Part shown: positions 5,810 through 6,043 of the stretch, piece after piece
How positions within the stretch are numbered: the stretch's first letter is position 1
Layout: each line of letters starts with the position of its first letter
DNA from: Vulcanimicrobiota bacterium
GTDB taxonomy: Bacteria > Vulcanimicrobiota > Vulcanimicrobiia > Vulcanimicrobiales > Vulcanimicrobiaceae
NCBI GenBank assembly: GCA_030040695.1
Contig: JASHTE010000310.1
Location: 1 to 6,043, forward strand
Reading direction: 5' to 3'
DNA: 6,043 bases
The notes under the pieces: generated by a model
What the model was told of the DNA's origin: nothing
Databases searched by the model: none
The model's input: only the letters and a program-made list of their open reading frames with translations
Program-made: the position numbers and the translations under genes

Positions 5810-6043
5810 GCGATCGCCTCGCGCCGTGCACGCCGTCGATAGATTTCCGCGAGGAGCGTCTCTGCATCGTGCAGCTCCGGTGCGGTTGCGAGCGTTTCGC
5901 GAATCATCGCCTCGGCCTCAGGGCGGCGATACTCCAGCTGCAGCAGCACTTCGAGCGCCTCCTCCGCGAACTCCGGCATCGCCCGCTTTGCGGGTGGCGG
6001 CACCTGCGCATCTTGGATGAGCAAGAAGCGCGCGACTTTCCCC
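5806..6043 (-). CDS. ruvA: Holliday junction DNA helicase RuvA, C-terminal part (5' end outside window)
   Basis: The frame is open from the right edge and ends in TGA at 5808-5806, giving the last 78 residues. It begins GKVARFLLIQDAQ, which aligns with the end of RuvA domain II (the KTAERLxxELRDK helix). A proline-rich linker (PPPAKR) follows, then the three-helix domain III, AEEALEVLLQLEYRRPEAEA and DAETLLAEIYRR. Domain III binds RuvB and regulates its ATPase; domains I and II, which hold the four-way junction, lie outside the window. The immediate overlap with ruvB confirms the identity. One mild oddity is LQLEY where most RuvA proteins have LxxLGY. Confidence 0.92.
   Translation of the reverse strand, partial: GKVARFLLIQDAQVPPPAKRAMPEFAEEALEVLLQLEYRRPEAEAMIRETLATAPELHDAETLLAEIYRRRARREAIA

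Overview
The window is ordinary, compact, GC-rich bacterial chromosome. Six full genes, two partial genes and one very small gene are visible. There is no insertion sequence, CRISPR array, tRNA, rRNA or phage gene. The gene order ruvA-ruvB-spoIID-queA recalls the arrangement in many Clostridia. However, the high GC content, frequent GTG starts and protein flavour suggest a high-GC non-model phylum. Candidatus Eremiobacterota/WPS-2 or a relative is a guess from overall impression and has not been tested.

Left part (1-1117). The 5' two thirds of an iron superoxide dismutase gene (1-359, minus) runs off the left edge. It is divergent from a plus-strand pair: a 34-residue single-helix membrane protein (456-560) and, two bases later, a four-helix membrane protein (563-1081) related to the N-terminal membrane domain of the urate oxidase PuuD. 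Both members of the pair have good ribosome binding sites, and a hairpin follows the second gene. The divergent control region is only 96 bases.

Middle (1185-1706, plus). A secreted DUF1036 protein with a clear signal peptide. Its 3' end overlaps the 3' end of the opposing operon by 14 bases.

Right part (1693-6043, all minus, read right to left). This is one tightly packed operon: the ruvA 3' end, ruvB, a SpoIID/LytB-type peptidoglycan enzyme, queA, and a PIG3-type NAD(P)H:quinone oxidoreductase. The joins are a 4-base GTGA overlap (ruvA/ruvB), a 9-base gap (ruvB/spoIID), a 52-base overlap (spoIID/queA) and another GTGA overlap (queA/oxidoreductase). Translational coupling is therefore likely throughout. 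RuvAB migrates Holliday junctions, the SpoIID-like protein acts on cell wall outside the cytoplasm, and QueA makes epoxyqueuosine in tRNA. These jobs are unrelated, and the linkage is an old conserved gene order rather than a pathway. The usual queA partner tgt is not next to queA here, and the oxidoreductase occupies its place.

I found no convincing new biological system. The most promising lead is the 34-residue membrane protein paired with the minimal PuuD-like protein.
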